Shown here: one piece after another, positions 51,924 to 60,044 of the stretch
How positions within the stretch are numbered: the stretch's first letter is position 1
Layout: each line of letters opens with the position of its first letter
Origin: Actinomadura atramentaria DSM 43919
GTDB taxonomy: Bacteria > Actinomycetota > Actinomycetes > Streptosporangiales > Streptosporangiaceae
Length of the DNA: 64,000 nt
Assembly (NCBI RefSeq): GCF_000381885.1
Contig: NZ_KB907224.1
Span: 62,001 to 126,000 of the forward strand
Direction of reading: 5' to 3'
Notes under the pieces: generated by a model
Databases searched by the model: none
What the model was told of the DNA's origin: nothing
Seen by the model: the letters and a program-made list of their open reading frames with translations, nothing else
Position numbers and translations under genes: made by a program

Positions 51924-52293
51924 CCGTGCGTCCCCTCCGTGGTTCATGGGCCGATCCTCAGCAGGGGCCGTTTCGTGATTGCGTCCCCTTTGTCACCGGC
52001 GTGTTAAAAGCCGCTCACTCTGAAACCGAAACGTGGTCATAACGCAATCGGACCCATGCGAATTACCGCAACTTTTCCGCGCTGCGAAAAATGCGCACCA
52101 CCCAGCGGCACCCACCGCCGCCACCCTTGACGATCACGGGTCAAGCGTTGTCGAACCCCGCCATGCCCCATTCGCCGCCCACCGCCCCGCCCCCCGCGCG
52201 AATCACCGGACACCCCCCGCCCCCCACCGGCGAACCGGCCCCGCACCACCCGATCCAGCGCCGCGCGACGCCCGCCGCGTCTAGCCTCGGACC
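51924..52293. promoter_or_regulatory. 370-bp divergent control region with GlnR-like phased array
   Basis: On the minus strand TTAAC (52007-52003), GTGAC (51996-51992), GACGC (51985-51981) and GAAAC (51974-51970) are each separated by exactly six bases, the a-n6-b-n6 layout of the actinobacterial GlnR box. The outer two fit the consensus best. A second partial set on the plus strand is GAAAC (52028-52032), six bases, ATAAC (52039-52043). The region is AT-rich for this genome. The rest up to the Nudix promoter (TAGCCT, 52282-52287) shows nothing further. Confidence 0.55.
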
Positions 52294-52776
52294 ATGCCCG
52301 ACCTCGCGTACCTCGCCTCCCTGCCCCGGACGCGCGGCGCCGCCGCGGCCCTCCTCCGCGACGACCGCGGCCGGGTGCTCCTGGTCAAACCCACCTACAA
52401 GGACGGCTGGTTCCTGCCCGGCGGCGTCATCGAGCAGGACGAGTCCCCCCTCACCGCCTGCGTCCGCGAATGCCAGGAGGAACTCGGCCTCGTCCCCCGC
52501 CTCGACGGACTCGTCTGCGTCGACTGGGCACCGCCCCGCGACGGCGTCGACGCCGTCAACATCTACGTCTTCGGCGGCGCCATCACCGACGACGAGGCCG
52601 CCCGCCTCAAACTCCCGCCCGACGAACTCTCCGACCACCTCCTCGCCGCCCCCGAGGAGATCCCCGCCCTCGCCCCGCCCCACATCGCCCGCCGCATGGC
52701 CCCCAGCCTCCGTGCCCTCGCCGACGGCCGCACCGTCTACCTCGAGGACGGACGCGAACCGGCCCCGGCCCGCTGA
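52294..52776 (+). CDS. NUDIX hydrolase
   Basis: A 160-residue Nudix protein. The Nudix box GGVIEQDESPLTACVRECQEELGL (positions about 48-71) is complete, with REC-EE providing the metal ligands. AAALLRDDRGRVLLVKPTYKDGWFLPGG precedes it. It hydrolyses some nucleoside-diphosphate-linked compound. ATG 52294 lies six bases after TAGCCT and has no Shine-Dalgarno. Divergent from nirB. Confidence 0.88.
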   Translation: MPDLAYLASLPRTRGAAAALLRDDRGRVLLVKPTYKDGWFLPGGVIEQDESPLTACVRECQEELGLVPRLDGLVCVDWAPPRDGVDAVNIYVFGGAITDDEAARLKLPPDELSDHLLAAPEEIPALAPPHIARRMAPSLRALADGRTVYLEDGREPAPAR

Positions 52777-52801
52777 CCGCGCGCCGGAGCCGGCCCCCCG
52801 C

Positions 52802-53050
52802 CTACACCGGCACGCTGTCGCGGATCGCCCCGCCCCGCTCCGGCTCCGCCGCGCGGGCGCAGTGCGCCGAGCAGTACCAGCGCCCGCCCACGTCCACCCC
52901 GTGCCCCAGAATCCGGCACGAGCAGTGCTCGCAGATCGGCGCCATCGCCGTGATCGCGCACTCGAACGAGTCGAACGTGTGCGTCCCGCCCTGCGCCCGG
53001 ACCTCGAACGACATCGCGTAGTCGTTCCCGCAGACCTCGCAGGTCCCCAT
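52802..53050 (-). CDS. Small cysteine-rich, probably zinc-binding protein
   Basis: An 82-residue cytosolic protein with eight cysteines in pairs: CEVC near the N-terminus, a lone Cys in FECAI, CEHCSC in the middle and YCSAHC near the end. The spacing suggests two treble-clef or metallothionein-like zinc sites. I recall similar short actinobacterial proteins but know no function. ATG 53050 has GGGGAGAG upstream. It lies 131 bases downstream of narK, after a terminator, and may have its own promoter. Confidence 0.75.
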   Translation of the reverse strand: MGTCEVCGNDYAMSFEVRAQGGTHTFDSFECAITAMAPICEHCSCRILGHGVDVGGRWYCSAHCARAAEPERGGAIRDSVPV

Positions 53051-53142
53051 GTCAGCTCTCCCCATCCCCCGTCGCCCCGCCACGACGGTCTACCCGCCCC
53101 CGCCCGCCGCCACCCGTCAAGATCAACCCCCGGACGCGCGGA

Positions 53143-53170
53143 CGCGCCCGCCGGAACCCCGGCGGGCGCG
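53143..53170 (-). terminator. Terminator after narK, 12-bp perfect stem
   Basis: CGCGCCCGCCGG (53143-53154) pairs perfectly with 53159-53170 around AACC, 12 bases after the narK stop. Confidence 0.75.
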
Positions 53171-53181
53171 CCTCCCCGACC

Positions 53182-54555
53182 TCAGACCCGCGCCTCCGCG
53201 AACACCCGCGCCCCACCACCCCGCCGCAGATAGCAGAACCACGTCAGCGCCAGGCACACCGCGTAGAACCCCGCCAGGATCAGCAGCGCCGCCCCGATGC
53301 TCCCCGTCCGCTCGATCGAGATCCGGAACGCCTGCTGGATCAGCACACCCCCCGCCGCCCCGACCGCCGAGATCAGCCCGATCGCCGCCGCACCGGCCCG
53401 CCGCGCCGCCGCCACCGCGCCCTCCTCGTCGCTCACCGCGCCCGCCAGCGCCCGCGTCCGGAAGATCGCCGGAATCATCTTGTACGTCGACCCGTTGCCG
53501 ATCCCCGTCGCCACGAACACCAGCAGGAACGCCCCCAGGAACACCGGCCAGCTCCCCGCCCGCACCGCGCCCGCCACCGCCGCGACCCCCGCCCCCATCG
53601 CCAGGAAGTTCGCCATCGTCACCCGCGCCCCGCCGAACCGGTCCGCCAGCCACCCCCCGAACGGCCGCGCCAACGACCCCGCGAACGCCCCCAGCCAGAT
53701 GAAGTGCGACCCCGTCACCTCCGGGAACTGGTTCTTGATCAGCACCCCGAAACTGAACGAGTACCCGATGAACGACCCGAACGTCCCCACGTACAGCACC
53801 GACATCACCACCGTCTGCCGGTCCCGCGCGCTCGCCGCCATCTCACCGAACCCGTACGCCGCGCTCGCCCGCGACAGGTTGTTCATGAAGAAGTACGCCA
53901 CCACCGCCGCCACCAGCACCAGCGGCATCCACACCCAGCCCACCGCCGCCAGCCCCGCCGCGACGATCAGCGGCGGCATCAGCAACTGCGTCGTGCTCGT
54001 CCCCAGATTCCCGCCCGCCGCGTTCAACCCCAGCGGCAGCCCCTGCCGCCGCACCGGATAGAAGTGCGTGATGTTCGCCATCGACGACGCGAAGTTCCCG
54101 CCCCCCAGCCCCGTCGTCGCCGCGACCACCAGCAGCGCCCAGTACGGAATCGACGGATGCTCGATCGCCCACACGAACAACCCGCACGGAACCAGCAGCA
54201 GCAACGCGCTCACGATCGTGAAGTTGCGCCCGCCGAACCGCGCCGGCGCGAACGTGTACGGCACCCGCAACGCCGCCCCCACCAGATTCGGCAGCGTCGT
54301 CAACCACAACGTCTGCCCCACCGACAGCGAGATCCCCGCCTTCGGCAGATTCAGCACCGCGATACTCCACAGCAGCCACACCGAGAACCCCAGATGCTCG
54401 GTGAGAATCGAGCACGCCAGATTCCGCGCCGCGACCCGGCGGCCCCTCGCCGCCCAGAACCTTTCGTCGTCCGGGTTCCAGTCCTCGATCCAGGACCGCC
54501 CCCGCCGCACCGGCGCACCCGCCCGCTCCGCCGCCGCATCCGTCACCGTGGTCAT
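53182..54555 (-). CDS. narK: Nitrate/nitrite transporter NarK
   Basis: A 457-residue NNP-family MFS protein with 12 spans. Signature segments GLGGGNFASSMANITHFYP and GIGNGSTYKMIPAIFR are the two nitrate-signature motifs; NLACSILTEHLGFSVWLLW is the first span with the conserved polar residues. ATG 54555 has GGGAGG upstream; an open frame further upstream has no start support. It probably imports nitrate or nitrite for the nearby NirBD. No assimilatory nitrate reductase gene lies in the window. Confidence 0.93.
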   Translation of the reverse strand: MTTVTDAAAERAGAPVRRGRSWIEDWNPDDERFWAARGRRVAARNLACSILTEHLGFSVWLLWSIAVLNLPKAGISLSVGQTLWLTTLPNLVGAALRVPYTFAPARFGGRNFTIVSALLLLVPCGLFVWAIEHPSIPYWALLVVAATTGLGGGNFASSMANITHFYPVRRQGLPLGLNAAGGNLGTSTTQLLMPPLIVAAGLAAVGWVWMPLVLVAAVVAYFFMNNLSRASAAYGFGEMAASARDRQTVVMSVLYVGTFGSFIGYSFSFGVLIKNQFPEVTGSHFIWLGAFAGSLARPFGGWLADRFGGARVTMANFLAMGAGVAAVAGAVRAGSWPVFLGAFLLVFVATGIGNGSTYKMIPAIFRTRALAGAVSDEEGAVAAARRAGAAAIGLISAVGAAGGVLIQQAFRISIERTGSIGAALLILAGFYAVCLALTWFCYLRRGGGARVFAEARV

Positions 54556-54582
54556 CCGTCCGCCTCCCAGTCGTCCGATGCC

Positions 54583-54615
54583 ACGGAAAACTAGGGACGG
54601 CCCGTTACGGAAAAC
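54583..54615 (-). promoter_or_regulatory. narK promoter with flanking direct repeat
   Basis: ACGGAAAAC occurs at 54583-54591 and 54607-54615 (24-bp spacing). On the minus strand GGTTTT, 17 bases, TAGTTT (54593-54588) would be the promoter, so the two repeats cover the -35 and -10. Candidate activator site. Confidence 0.4.
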
Positions 54616-54637
54616 CGCGCGGCCCGTACCCGGACTG

Positions 54638-55342
54638 CTACATCCTGCGCACTCGCGCCGGCGCGGCCTGTGAAGCCCGGACGTTCCGGACCCCCGCCGC
54701 CGCACCGCCCACCGGACCGCTCCAGTCCGGCGACCGCCCCGACGACCGCAGCACCGCGCCCCACGCGTCCCCCGCCGCGACCGGCCCCAGCGGCAGATGC
54801 GGCACCCCCCAGTGCCACGCCGACACCAGCAGCTCAGGATCGGCGGGCCGGTAGTCCCCGCCCGCCGCCCGCGCCAGATCCCACGCGTGCAGATGCCACT
54901 CCACGCACGCCGCGCCCGCGTGATCGCCCACCGTGTACTTGGTGCCCCGGTAGATCAGGTGCGTCCGGTCCCACTGGTCCGCCACCAGATCCGCGTACGC
55001 CCCCGCCGACACCGTGAACGCCGTGATCCGCTCCGCGCCCGACTCCGCCGGCAGCACCGCCAGCTCCGCCGCGTTCTGCCGCGCCTGCTGCCGGATCAGC
55101 ACCGCGCTCGCCGTCTCCCGCGCGAACAGCTTCGCCAGCCGGCTGTCCGGCGCGTCCTGCAGGTACTCCAGATGGTTCTCGGCCACGCACCGCAGATGCC
55201 CGGCCAGGTCGATCGCCTGCCACTCCGCGCACGGCGTCGCCGCCCGCCAGTCCGCGACGCGGGCCGCGGCCGAGCGGACCGCGCGCACCCCGTCCTGGTA
55301 GGACGCGAGGACGCGGCTCCGATCCGGCGGCGTGCGCTCCAC
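54638..55342 (-). CDS. DinB-fold protein, mycothiol-dependent maleylpyruvate isomerase type
   Basis: A 234-residue protein of the MDMPI/DinB superfamily common in mycothiol-producing actinobacteria. The metal-site helix is WQAIDLAGHLRCVAENHLEY with His at about 48; later His residues in VEWHLHAWDLARA complete the site. The region AYADLVADQWDRTHLIY is a typical core helix. The substrate is unknown. The tail after residue 215 is Arg-rich. Lies just upstream of narK on the same strand but separated by a promoter. Confidence 0.75.
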   Translation of the reverse strand: MERTPPDRSRVLASYQDGVRAVRSAAARVADWRAATPCAEWQAIDLAGHLRCVAENHLEYLQDAPDSRLAKLFARETASAVLIRQQARQNAAELAVLPAESGAERITAFTVSAGAYADLVADQWDRTHLIYRGTKYTVGDHAGAACVEWHLHAWDLARAAGGDYRPADPELLVSAWHWGVPHLPLGPVAAGDAWGAVLRSSGRSPDWSGPVGGAAAGVRNVRASQAAPARVRRM

Positions 55343-55481
55343 GTGTGTCAGACCCCCCGTGCCCGGACCCCGCCCCCGGGCGTCCAGCGTTACCCCGAGA
55401 CGGCAGACTCTCAGAGTTTGGCAGCCGGTTCCACTCGCGAAACGGCCGTGTCGCGCCCGCCTTCCGGACGCGGCACGGGAA

Positions 55482-55898
55482 TCAGCGGGCGACGGCGGGG
55501 ACCGTCCGGTAGCCCAGGCGCAGCGCCTCGCGGGCCGTGCGCAGCCGGTCCACCTCGTCGGTCCACGGGCGGACGTCCCAGCGCGCCTTCGCCCGCCGCC
55601 GCCGGATCTGCGCCGTGCGGTGCGCCGTGGCGTCCTGCGCGTCCGTCATGTACGTGCGCGGCCCCATCCGGACCCGCTCGGTCGCCTCGGCGGCGGCGAG
55701 CGCGGCCGTCAGCGCCCGGTCGAACGCGATCGTCAGCGCCCGGATCTCGGGTTCCGGCGCGTCCTCGGCCTGCGCGGCCCGCAGCGCCCGCTCGGCCTCG
55801 CCGGCGGCGGCCAGCAGAGCGGGATACTCCGCCGCCGCGCGCCGGTCGGCCTCGTACGGCTCGGCGACGTCCTTGCTCACCCGGCGGCCCAGCGGCAT
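55482..55898 (-). CDS. Uncharacterised coiled, Ala/Arg-rich protein
   Basis: A 138-residue soluble protein that I do not recognise. It starts MPLGRRVSKDVAEPYEADRR and is almost wholly helical, with Ala/Glu/Arg heptads (EAERALRAAQAEDAPEPEIR), suggesting a coiled coil. A conserved-looking ERVRMGPRTYMTDAQDAT lies in the middle. ATG 55898 has AGGAG seven bases upstream. Divergent from a TetR gene; a TACGCT box on the minus strand (55945-55940) may be its promoter. Confidence 0.6.
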   Translation of the reverse strand: MPLGRRVSKDVAEPYEADRRAAAEYPALLAAAGEAERALRAAQAEDAPEPEIRALTIAFDRALTAALAAAEATERVRMGPRTYMTDAQDATAHRTAQIRRRRAKARWDVRPWTDEVDRLRTAREALRLGYRTVPAVAR

Positions 55899-55982
55899 GG
55901 CGGTGCTCCTCACATCTGCCGATCTTCGTTCCGGGAGTCAGCGTAGCGCCGTTGTCGGTGGGAAGCCCGACTCAGACGCGGA

Positions 55983-56016
55983 CCTTACGCGGTAAGGCAG
56001 GTCCGGCGCGCCGGAC
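55983..56016. promoter_or_regulatory. TetR operator dyad and adjacent 16-bp palindrome
   Basis: CCTTAC (55983-55988), GCG, GTAAGG (55992-55997) is a perfect dyad between two divergent promoters, minus TACGCT (55945-55940) and plus TACGCT (56040-56045). A second perfect palindrome, GTCCGGCGCGCCGGAC, follows at 56001-56016. Confidence 0.55.
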
Positions 56017-56096
56017 GCCGTTCCGTCGGCCCCGCCCCCTACGCTGACCCGCACGGAAGCACGGCCCGCACCGCTGCGAAAGGCAGGCACCCGCCG

Positions 56097-56690
56097 ATGG
56101 TCCGGCAGCCCAGCATCAACGCCCAGCACCGCCCACCCCTGTCCACCGAGCGGATCGTCGACGCGGCCCTGCGCATCGTGGACGGCCAGGGCCTCGGCCG
56201 CCTCACCATGCGGCGGCTCGGCGACGCCCTGGAGGTCGAGGCGATGGCGATCTACCACCACCTGCCGCGCGGCAAGGAGCAGCTTCTGGACGGGCTCGTC
56301 GCGCACGTCGCCGCCGCGCCCGCCGCGCGCCCCTCCCCCGCCGACGCCGCCGCCTGGCGGGACGCGCTGCGCCGCTGGGCGCGCGACTACCGGGCGCGGC
56401 TCGTCGAGCACGCCGGCGTCCTGCCGCTCGTCGTGACGCGCCGCAACCCGCCCGCGCTCGCCGAGACCACCGCGTCGCTGCGCGAGATCATGCGGCTCGG
56501 CGGCGTCCCCGAGGACGCCGCCGCGACCGCCGCCCACACCCTGCTCGGCTACGTCGTCGGGCACGCCGCCCTGGAGGTGCGCGGCACGCCCCGCCCCGGC
56601 GACGCCGACGAGGCGGGCGCGGCCGCGAGCACCGCCGACTGGGACCGCCGCTTCACCGCCGGCCTCGACCTCGTCCTCGGCGCCCTCTAG
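56097..56690 (+). CDS. TetR family transcriptional regulator (TetR_C type)
   Basis: A 197-residue regulator. The HTH is LTMRRLGDALEVEAMAIYHHL at about residues 40-60, and the C-terminal domain with LLGYVVGHAALEVRG fits TetR_C_1, the class that holds tetracycline-type repressors. It ends one base before the lutC stop (convergent). Its operator probably lies at 55983-55997, so it likely controls itself and the divergent 138-residue gene; no efflux pump is adjacent. Confidence 0.85.
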   Translation: MVRQPSINAQHRPPLSTERIVDAALRIVDGQGLGRLTMRRLGDALEVEAMAIYHHLPRGKEQLLDGLVAHVAAAPAARPSPADAAAWRDALRRWARDYRARLVEHAGVLPLVVTRRNPPALAETTASLREIMRLGGVPEDAAATAAHTLLGYVVGHAALEVRGTPRPGDADEAGAAASTADWDRRFTAGLDLVLGAL

Positions 56691-57326
56691 CTACAGCCAG
56701 TCCTCCACGACCAGGACCTCCAGCGCGGCCGCGCCGTGCGGGGACCGCTCCCGCGCCGGGCCGCGCGCGACCGCCGGGCCGGTGAGCCAGGTCTGCGGCC
56801 GCCCCGGCGGCAGCCGCGCCGCCGCCTCCGCGACCGTCCCGGCGATCTGGTCGGCGTGGACGACGCACACGTGCAGCCGCGGGCACAGCGTCAGCGCGCG
56901 GCGGCCCTGGCCGCGGCCGCCGTCCAGCACGATCGTCCCGGTCTCGGCGACGGCCGCCGCGCAGCCGGTCACGACGGCGTCCGGGCCGTCCGGCGCGGCC
57001 GGGTCCACGCCCGGCCCGTCCGGGACGACCGCGACGCCCTCCAGCTCGGCCAGCCATCCGGCGGGCAGCCCCGCCGGGACCGCGATCCGCGCCGCCTCCC
57101 GCGCCCACAGCGCCGCCGCCAGCGCGGTCGGCAGCCCGCCCGCGCCGACGTGCCGCACCGGCGTCCCGTGCGCGGCGATCCGCTCGGTGAACAGCGCGAT
57201 CACGTCGGCGCGCGCGTACTCGGCGCCCAGGTGCCGCCGGTAGTCGCGCGGGACCGGGACGGGCGTGCCGCGCGCGGGGCCGAGCGCGTCGCGGATGCGG
57301 CGCAGGACGCGGTCGCGGGACGTCAC
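56691..57326 (-). CDS. lutC: Lactate utilization protein LutC (LUD domain)
   Basis: A 211-residue LUD-domain protein. SRDRVLRRIRDALGP is the usual N-terminus; AVAETGTIVLDGGRGQGRRAL and LCPRLHVCVVHADQIAGTV are LUD marks. GTG 57326 overlaps the lutB stop as GTGA. Third gene of lutABC, which oxidises L-lactate to pyruvate at the membrane with menaquinone as the probable acceptor. Confidence 0.92.
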   Translation of the reverse strand: MTSRDRVLRRIRDALGPARGTPVPVPRDYRRHLGAEYARADVIALFTERIAAHGTPVRHVGAGGLPTALAAALWAREAARIAVPAGLPAGWLAELEGVAVVPDGPGVDPAAPDGPDAVVTGCAAAVAETGTIVLDGGRGQGRRALTLCPRLHVCVVHADQIAGTVAEAAARLPPGRPQTWLTGPAVARGPARERSPHGAAALEVLVVEDWL

Positions 57327-58576
57327 CGCGCCCCCGCCCGGTCGCGCCACCAGACCCGGAAGCTCCGCGCGGGCGGGGCGGGCAGGTCCCGGGCGTCGGT
57401 CCACGCGCCGAACCGGCCCGGCAGCCGCCGGATGCGCCCGCCGCGCGACAGCAGCCGCGCCCAGCGGACGCCGCCGCGCAGCGCCGCCTCGTAGCGCTGC
57501 GGGTCGCCCATCGTCCACGCCGCCGCGCGCATCACCGCCAGCTCCGGCGTGGGCACCGGGCGGCCGCGCCGCGCGTCCACGACCTCGCCGCGCAGGTGGA
57601 CGAGCACCTCGGGGATATCGATCTCGACGGGGCACACGTCCGCGCACGCCCCGCACAGCGTGGACGCGAACGGCAGCGACGCGGTCGCCGCCGACCCGAC
57701 GCCGCGCTGCAGCGGGACGCGGACCGCGCCGATCGGGCCGCCGGGCGGCGCGCCGTAGGGTCCGGGGCCGGTGCGCTCGTACACCGGGCACACGTCCAGG
57801 CAGGCCGCGCAGCCGACGCAGCGCAGCGCGGCGCGGCCGATCTCGTCGGCGAGCGCCCTGGTGCGGCCATTGTCGACGAGCACGAGGTGGAACGCGGCGG
57901 GTCCGTCGCCGGGCGCGACGCCCGTCCACACCGACACCGCCGGGGTCAGCCGCTCCCCCGCCGACCTCGGCAGGGACCGCAGCAGGACCTCCAGGTCGGC
58001 GCGGTCGGGGACGACCTGCTCGATGCCCGCGACGGTGATCAGCGCGTCCGGGACGGCCAGGCAGCGGCGCGCGTCGCCCGCCCACTCCAGCAGGACCATC
58101 GCGCCGGTCTCGGCGACCATGACGTCCACGCCGGTCACGGCGGTGCGCACGGCCGGGAACTCGGCGTCCGCGCCGGTCCGGTGGACGGTGGACCCGGCGG
58201 CGGCGAGGGCGTCGGCCGCGCCGATCTCCTCCAGCACGGGCGCGGCGGGCATCGCGACCGCCGCCCCGCCGGCCAGGCGCGCGACGGTCCGCGCCGCCTC
58301 GGCAGCGCCGACGGCCCAGTGGACGGTCCCGCCCGCCGCCGTGACGGCGCGTTCCAGCCGTTCCAGGCAGGCGTCGAGGTTGAGCAGCGTCCGGTCCTTC
58401 AGCGCGCGGCCCGCCGCGCGCAGCTCCGCCCAGTCGGGCGTCTCGGCGACGGCGGCGGCGCGGCGGGCGCGGACGGCGGCGGCCCCGTCGCGCAGGTCGC
58501 GGCGCAGCGCGGTGTCGGCGAGGGCGGGCCGCGCGGCGTCGGCGAACCGGAGCCGGGGGCGCGGGGCGGCGGTCAC
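57323..58576 (-). CDS. lutB: Lactate utilization iron-sulphur protein LutB
   Basis: A 417-residue iron-sulphur subunit. After a LUD-like N-terminal part (VAETGAMVLLEWAGDARR) come two ferredoxin-type clusters, CVGCAACLDVCP near residue 255 and CGACADVCP near residue 310. It is somewhat shorter than the usual 460-480 residues. GTG 58576 overlaps the lutA stop as GTGA. Middle gene of lutABC. Confidence 0.92.
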   Translation of the reverse strand: MTAAPRPRLRFADAARPALADTALRRDLRDGAAAVRARRAAAVAETPDWAELRAAGRALKDRTLLNLDACLERLERAVTAAGGTVHWAVGAAEAARTVARLAGGAAVAMPAAPVLEEIGAADALAAAGSTVHRTGADAEFPAVRTAVTGVDVMVAETGAMVLLEWAGDARRCLAVPDALITVAGIEQVVPDRADLEVLLRSLPRSAGERLTPAVSVWTGVAPGDGPAAFHLVLVDNGRTRALADEIGRAALRCVGCAACLDVCPVYERTGPGPYGAPPGGPIGAVRVPLQRGVGSAATASLPFASTLCGACADVCPVEIDIPEVLVHLRGEVVDARRGRPVPTPELAVMRAAAWTMGDPQRYEAALRGGVRWARLLSRGGRIRRLPGRFGAWTDARDLPAPPARSFRVWWRDRAGAR

Positions 58577-59298
58577 GCGCCGTCCTCCGGGCCGGCGAGG
58601 ATGTCGGCCAGGTGCAGGACCCGCACGCCCGACCGCAGCCGCGACAGCGCGCCGCCGATGTGGGCCAGGCAGGAGTTGTCGACGGCGCAGACGACGTCGG
58701 CGGCGGTCGCGCGGATGTGCCGGACCTTGTCGGCCACCAGCGCGACGGACACGTCGGCGTTCTTCAGCGCGAACGTCCCGCCGAACCCGCAGCACTCGTC
58801 GGCCGCGGGGATCTCGGCCAGCTCCAGGCTCCGGACGGCGCGCAGCAGCCGCAGCGGCCGGTCGCCCGCGCCGAGCGCCCGGGTCGCGTGGCACGTCGGG
58901 TGGTAGGCGACGCGGTGCGGGAAGGACGCGCCGACGTCGGTGACGCCGAGGACGTCCACCAGGAACTCGGTCAGCTCGTGGACGGGCGGCAGCGGCGGCG
59001 CGTCGCGCCCGGCCGCCCGGAAGATCCGCGCGTGGTCGCGGCGGACGGCGGCGGCGCAGGACGCCGAGGGCGTCACCACCGCGTCGAACCCGCCGCCGGA
59101 GAAGACCTCCGCGAACCCGCTCGCCAGCGCCGCGGCCTCGGCCCGGTAGCCGGTCGACCAGTGCATCTGCCCGCAGCAGGTCTGCGCGGCGGGGAAGACG
59201 ACCTGGTGGCCGAGTCGTTCCAGCAGCCGCACGACGGCCCGGCCGGTGGCGGGGAACAGCGCGTCGTTGTAGCAGGCGACGAACAGCGCCACGCGCAT
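58573..59298 (-). CDS. lutA: Lactate utilization protein LutA (CCG domain)
   Basis: A 241-residue protein with two cysteine-rich CCG domains. The first runs from MRVALFVACYNDALFP to QTCCGQMH, the second from YHPTCHATR to DECCGFGGTFALKN, so the iron-sulphur ligands are complete. ATG 59298 begins directly with the family strand. A GGGGG stretch upstream is a weak ribosome site. First gene of lutABC. Confidence 0.92.
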   Translation of the reverse strand: MRVALFVACYNDALFPATGRAVVRLLERLGHQVVFPAAQTCCGQMHWSTGYRAEAAALASGFAEVFSGGGFDAVVTPSASCAAAVRRDHARIFRAAGRDAPPLPPVHELTEFLVDVLGVTDVGASFPHRVAYHPTCHATRALGAGDRPLRLLRAVRSLELAEIPAADECCGFGGTFALKNADVSVALVADKVRHIRATAADVVCAVDNSCLAHIGGALSRLRSGVRVLHLADILAGPEDGA

Positions 59299-59753
59299 CG
59301 CGCCCCCACTCTCGTCCCGGCACCCTCGTCGGCCCCGTCCCCGGCCCGCGACCCGGCCGCGCCGGGGCGCCGACGGTCCCGTCCGGACATCGTAGGGGCC
59401 GCGCGGCCCGCGGTCGGGCCGAAACCGGAGTTCGGCCGTGGCCGGAGCGGGCCGTCCGAAGGCCACGTTCTTGTCTCCTCCAGGTGTATTCACCGTTCGC
59501 GCGGCGTGTCGGCTTCCTTTTCCGCGCCGCGCCGGGGAGACGCTGTGACGTGCGCGTCCACGGGGCGGCGGGGCCCCGCGCGCCCGGGTTCCGGGCGGCC
59601 GCGCGCAAGGTTCGCGGCAACGTGCGCGGCGGCGCGCGTGGCCACCGGACAACCGTCCCATCGTGCTATGGCAGGTGGCCCGTGAACCGTTCCAGACTGG
59701 GATGCGTCCCAATGACCGTCACCACAACGAGAACCGAGACCGGAGGCACGCCG
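59299..59753. other. 455-bp divergent intergenic region, lutABC / DUF5999
   Basis: No gene seen. On the minus strand TACGAT (59394-59389) could be the lutA -10, giving a leader of about 85 bases. On the plus strand TATGGC near 59665-59670 could serve the DUF5999 gene. The middle is low-complexity GC. I found no GntR-type operator by eye. Confidence 0.4.
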
Positions 59754-59969
59754 ATGTGCCCGCACCAGCCGCCCTGTCCCGCTTCCTCCGCACCCGACCG
59801 CGACGCGGCGCGCACCGTGGCGCGCCACCCCGAGCAGGGCTGGAGCCTGCTCTGCAACGGCGTCGTCGTCTTCGACGACACCGGTGAACTGCTGCCGGAC
59901 GGCGCCGTGATCGCGCCGCGCCGACCCGCCGTGACCGGGGCCGTGAGCGGGGCCGTCCCCGCCGCGTAG
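59754..59969 (+). CDS. DUF5999 family protein
   Basis: A 71-residue protein. The line MCPHQPPCPASSAPDRDAAR, then HPEQGWSLLCNGVVVFDDTG and ELLPDGAVIAPRRP, matches the actinobacterial DUF5999 family. Three Cys residues, two of them near the N-terminus with a His, suggest metal binding. GGAGG (59742-59746) supports ATG 59754. Function unknown. A terminator follows. Confidence 0.85.
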   Translation: MCPHQPPCPASSAPDRDAARTVARHPEQGWSLLCNGVVVFDDTGELLPDGAVIAPRRPAVTGAVSGAVPAA

Positions 59970-59976
59970 CCCGCGG

Positions 59977-60006
59977 CGCGCCGGGCGGGACGCACCGCCC
60001 GGCGCG
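59977..60006 (+). terminator. Terminator, 12-bp perfect stem
   Basis: CGCGCCGGGCGG (59977-59988) pairs with 59995-60006 around GACGCA, eight bases after the DUF5999 stop and between convergent genes. Confidence 0.75.
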
Positions 60007-60044
60007 ACCCGAGCGGGCCCGGTGACCCGGCCGGCCCGCGATGA

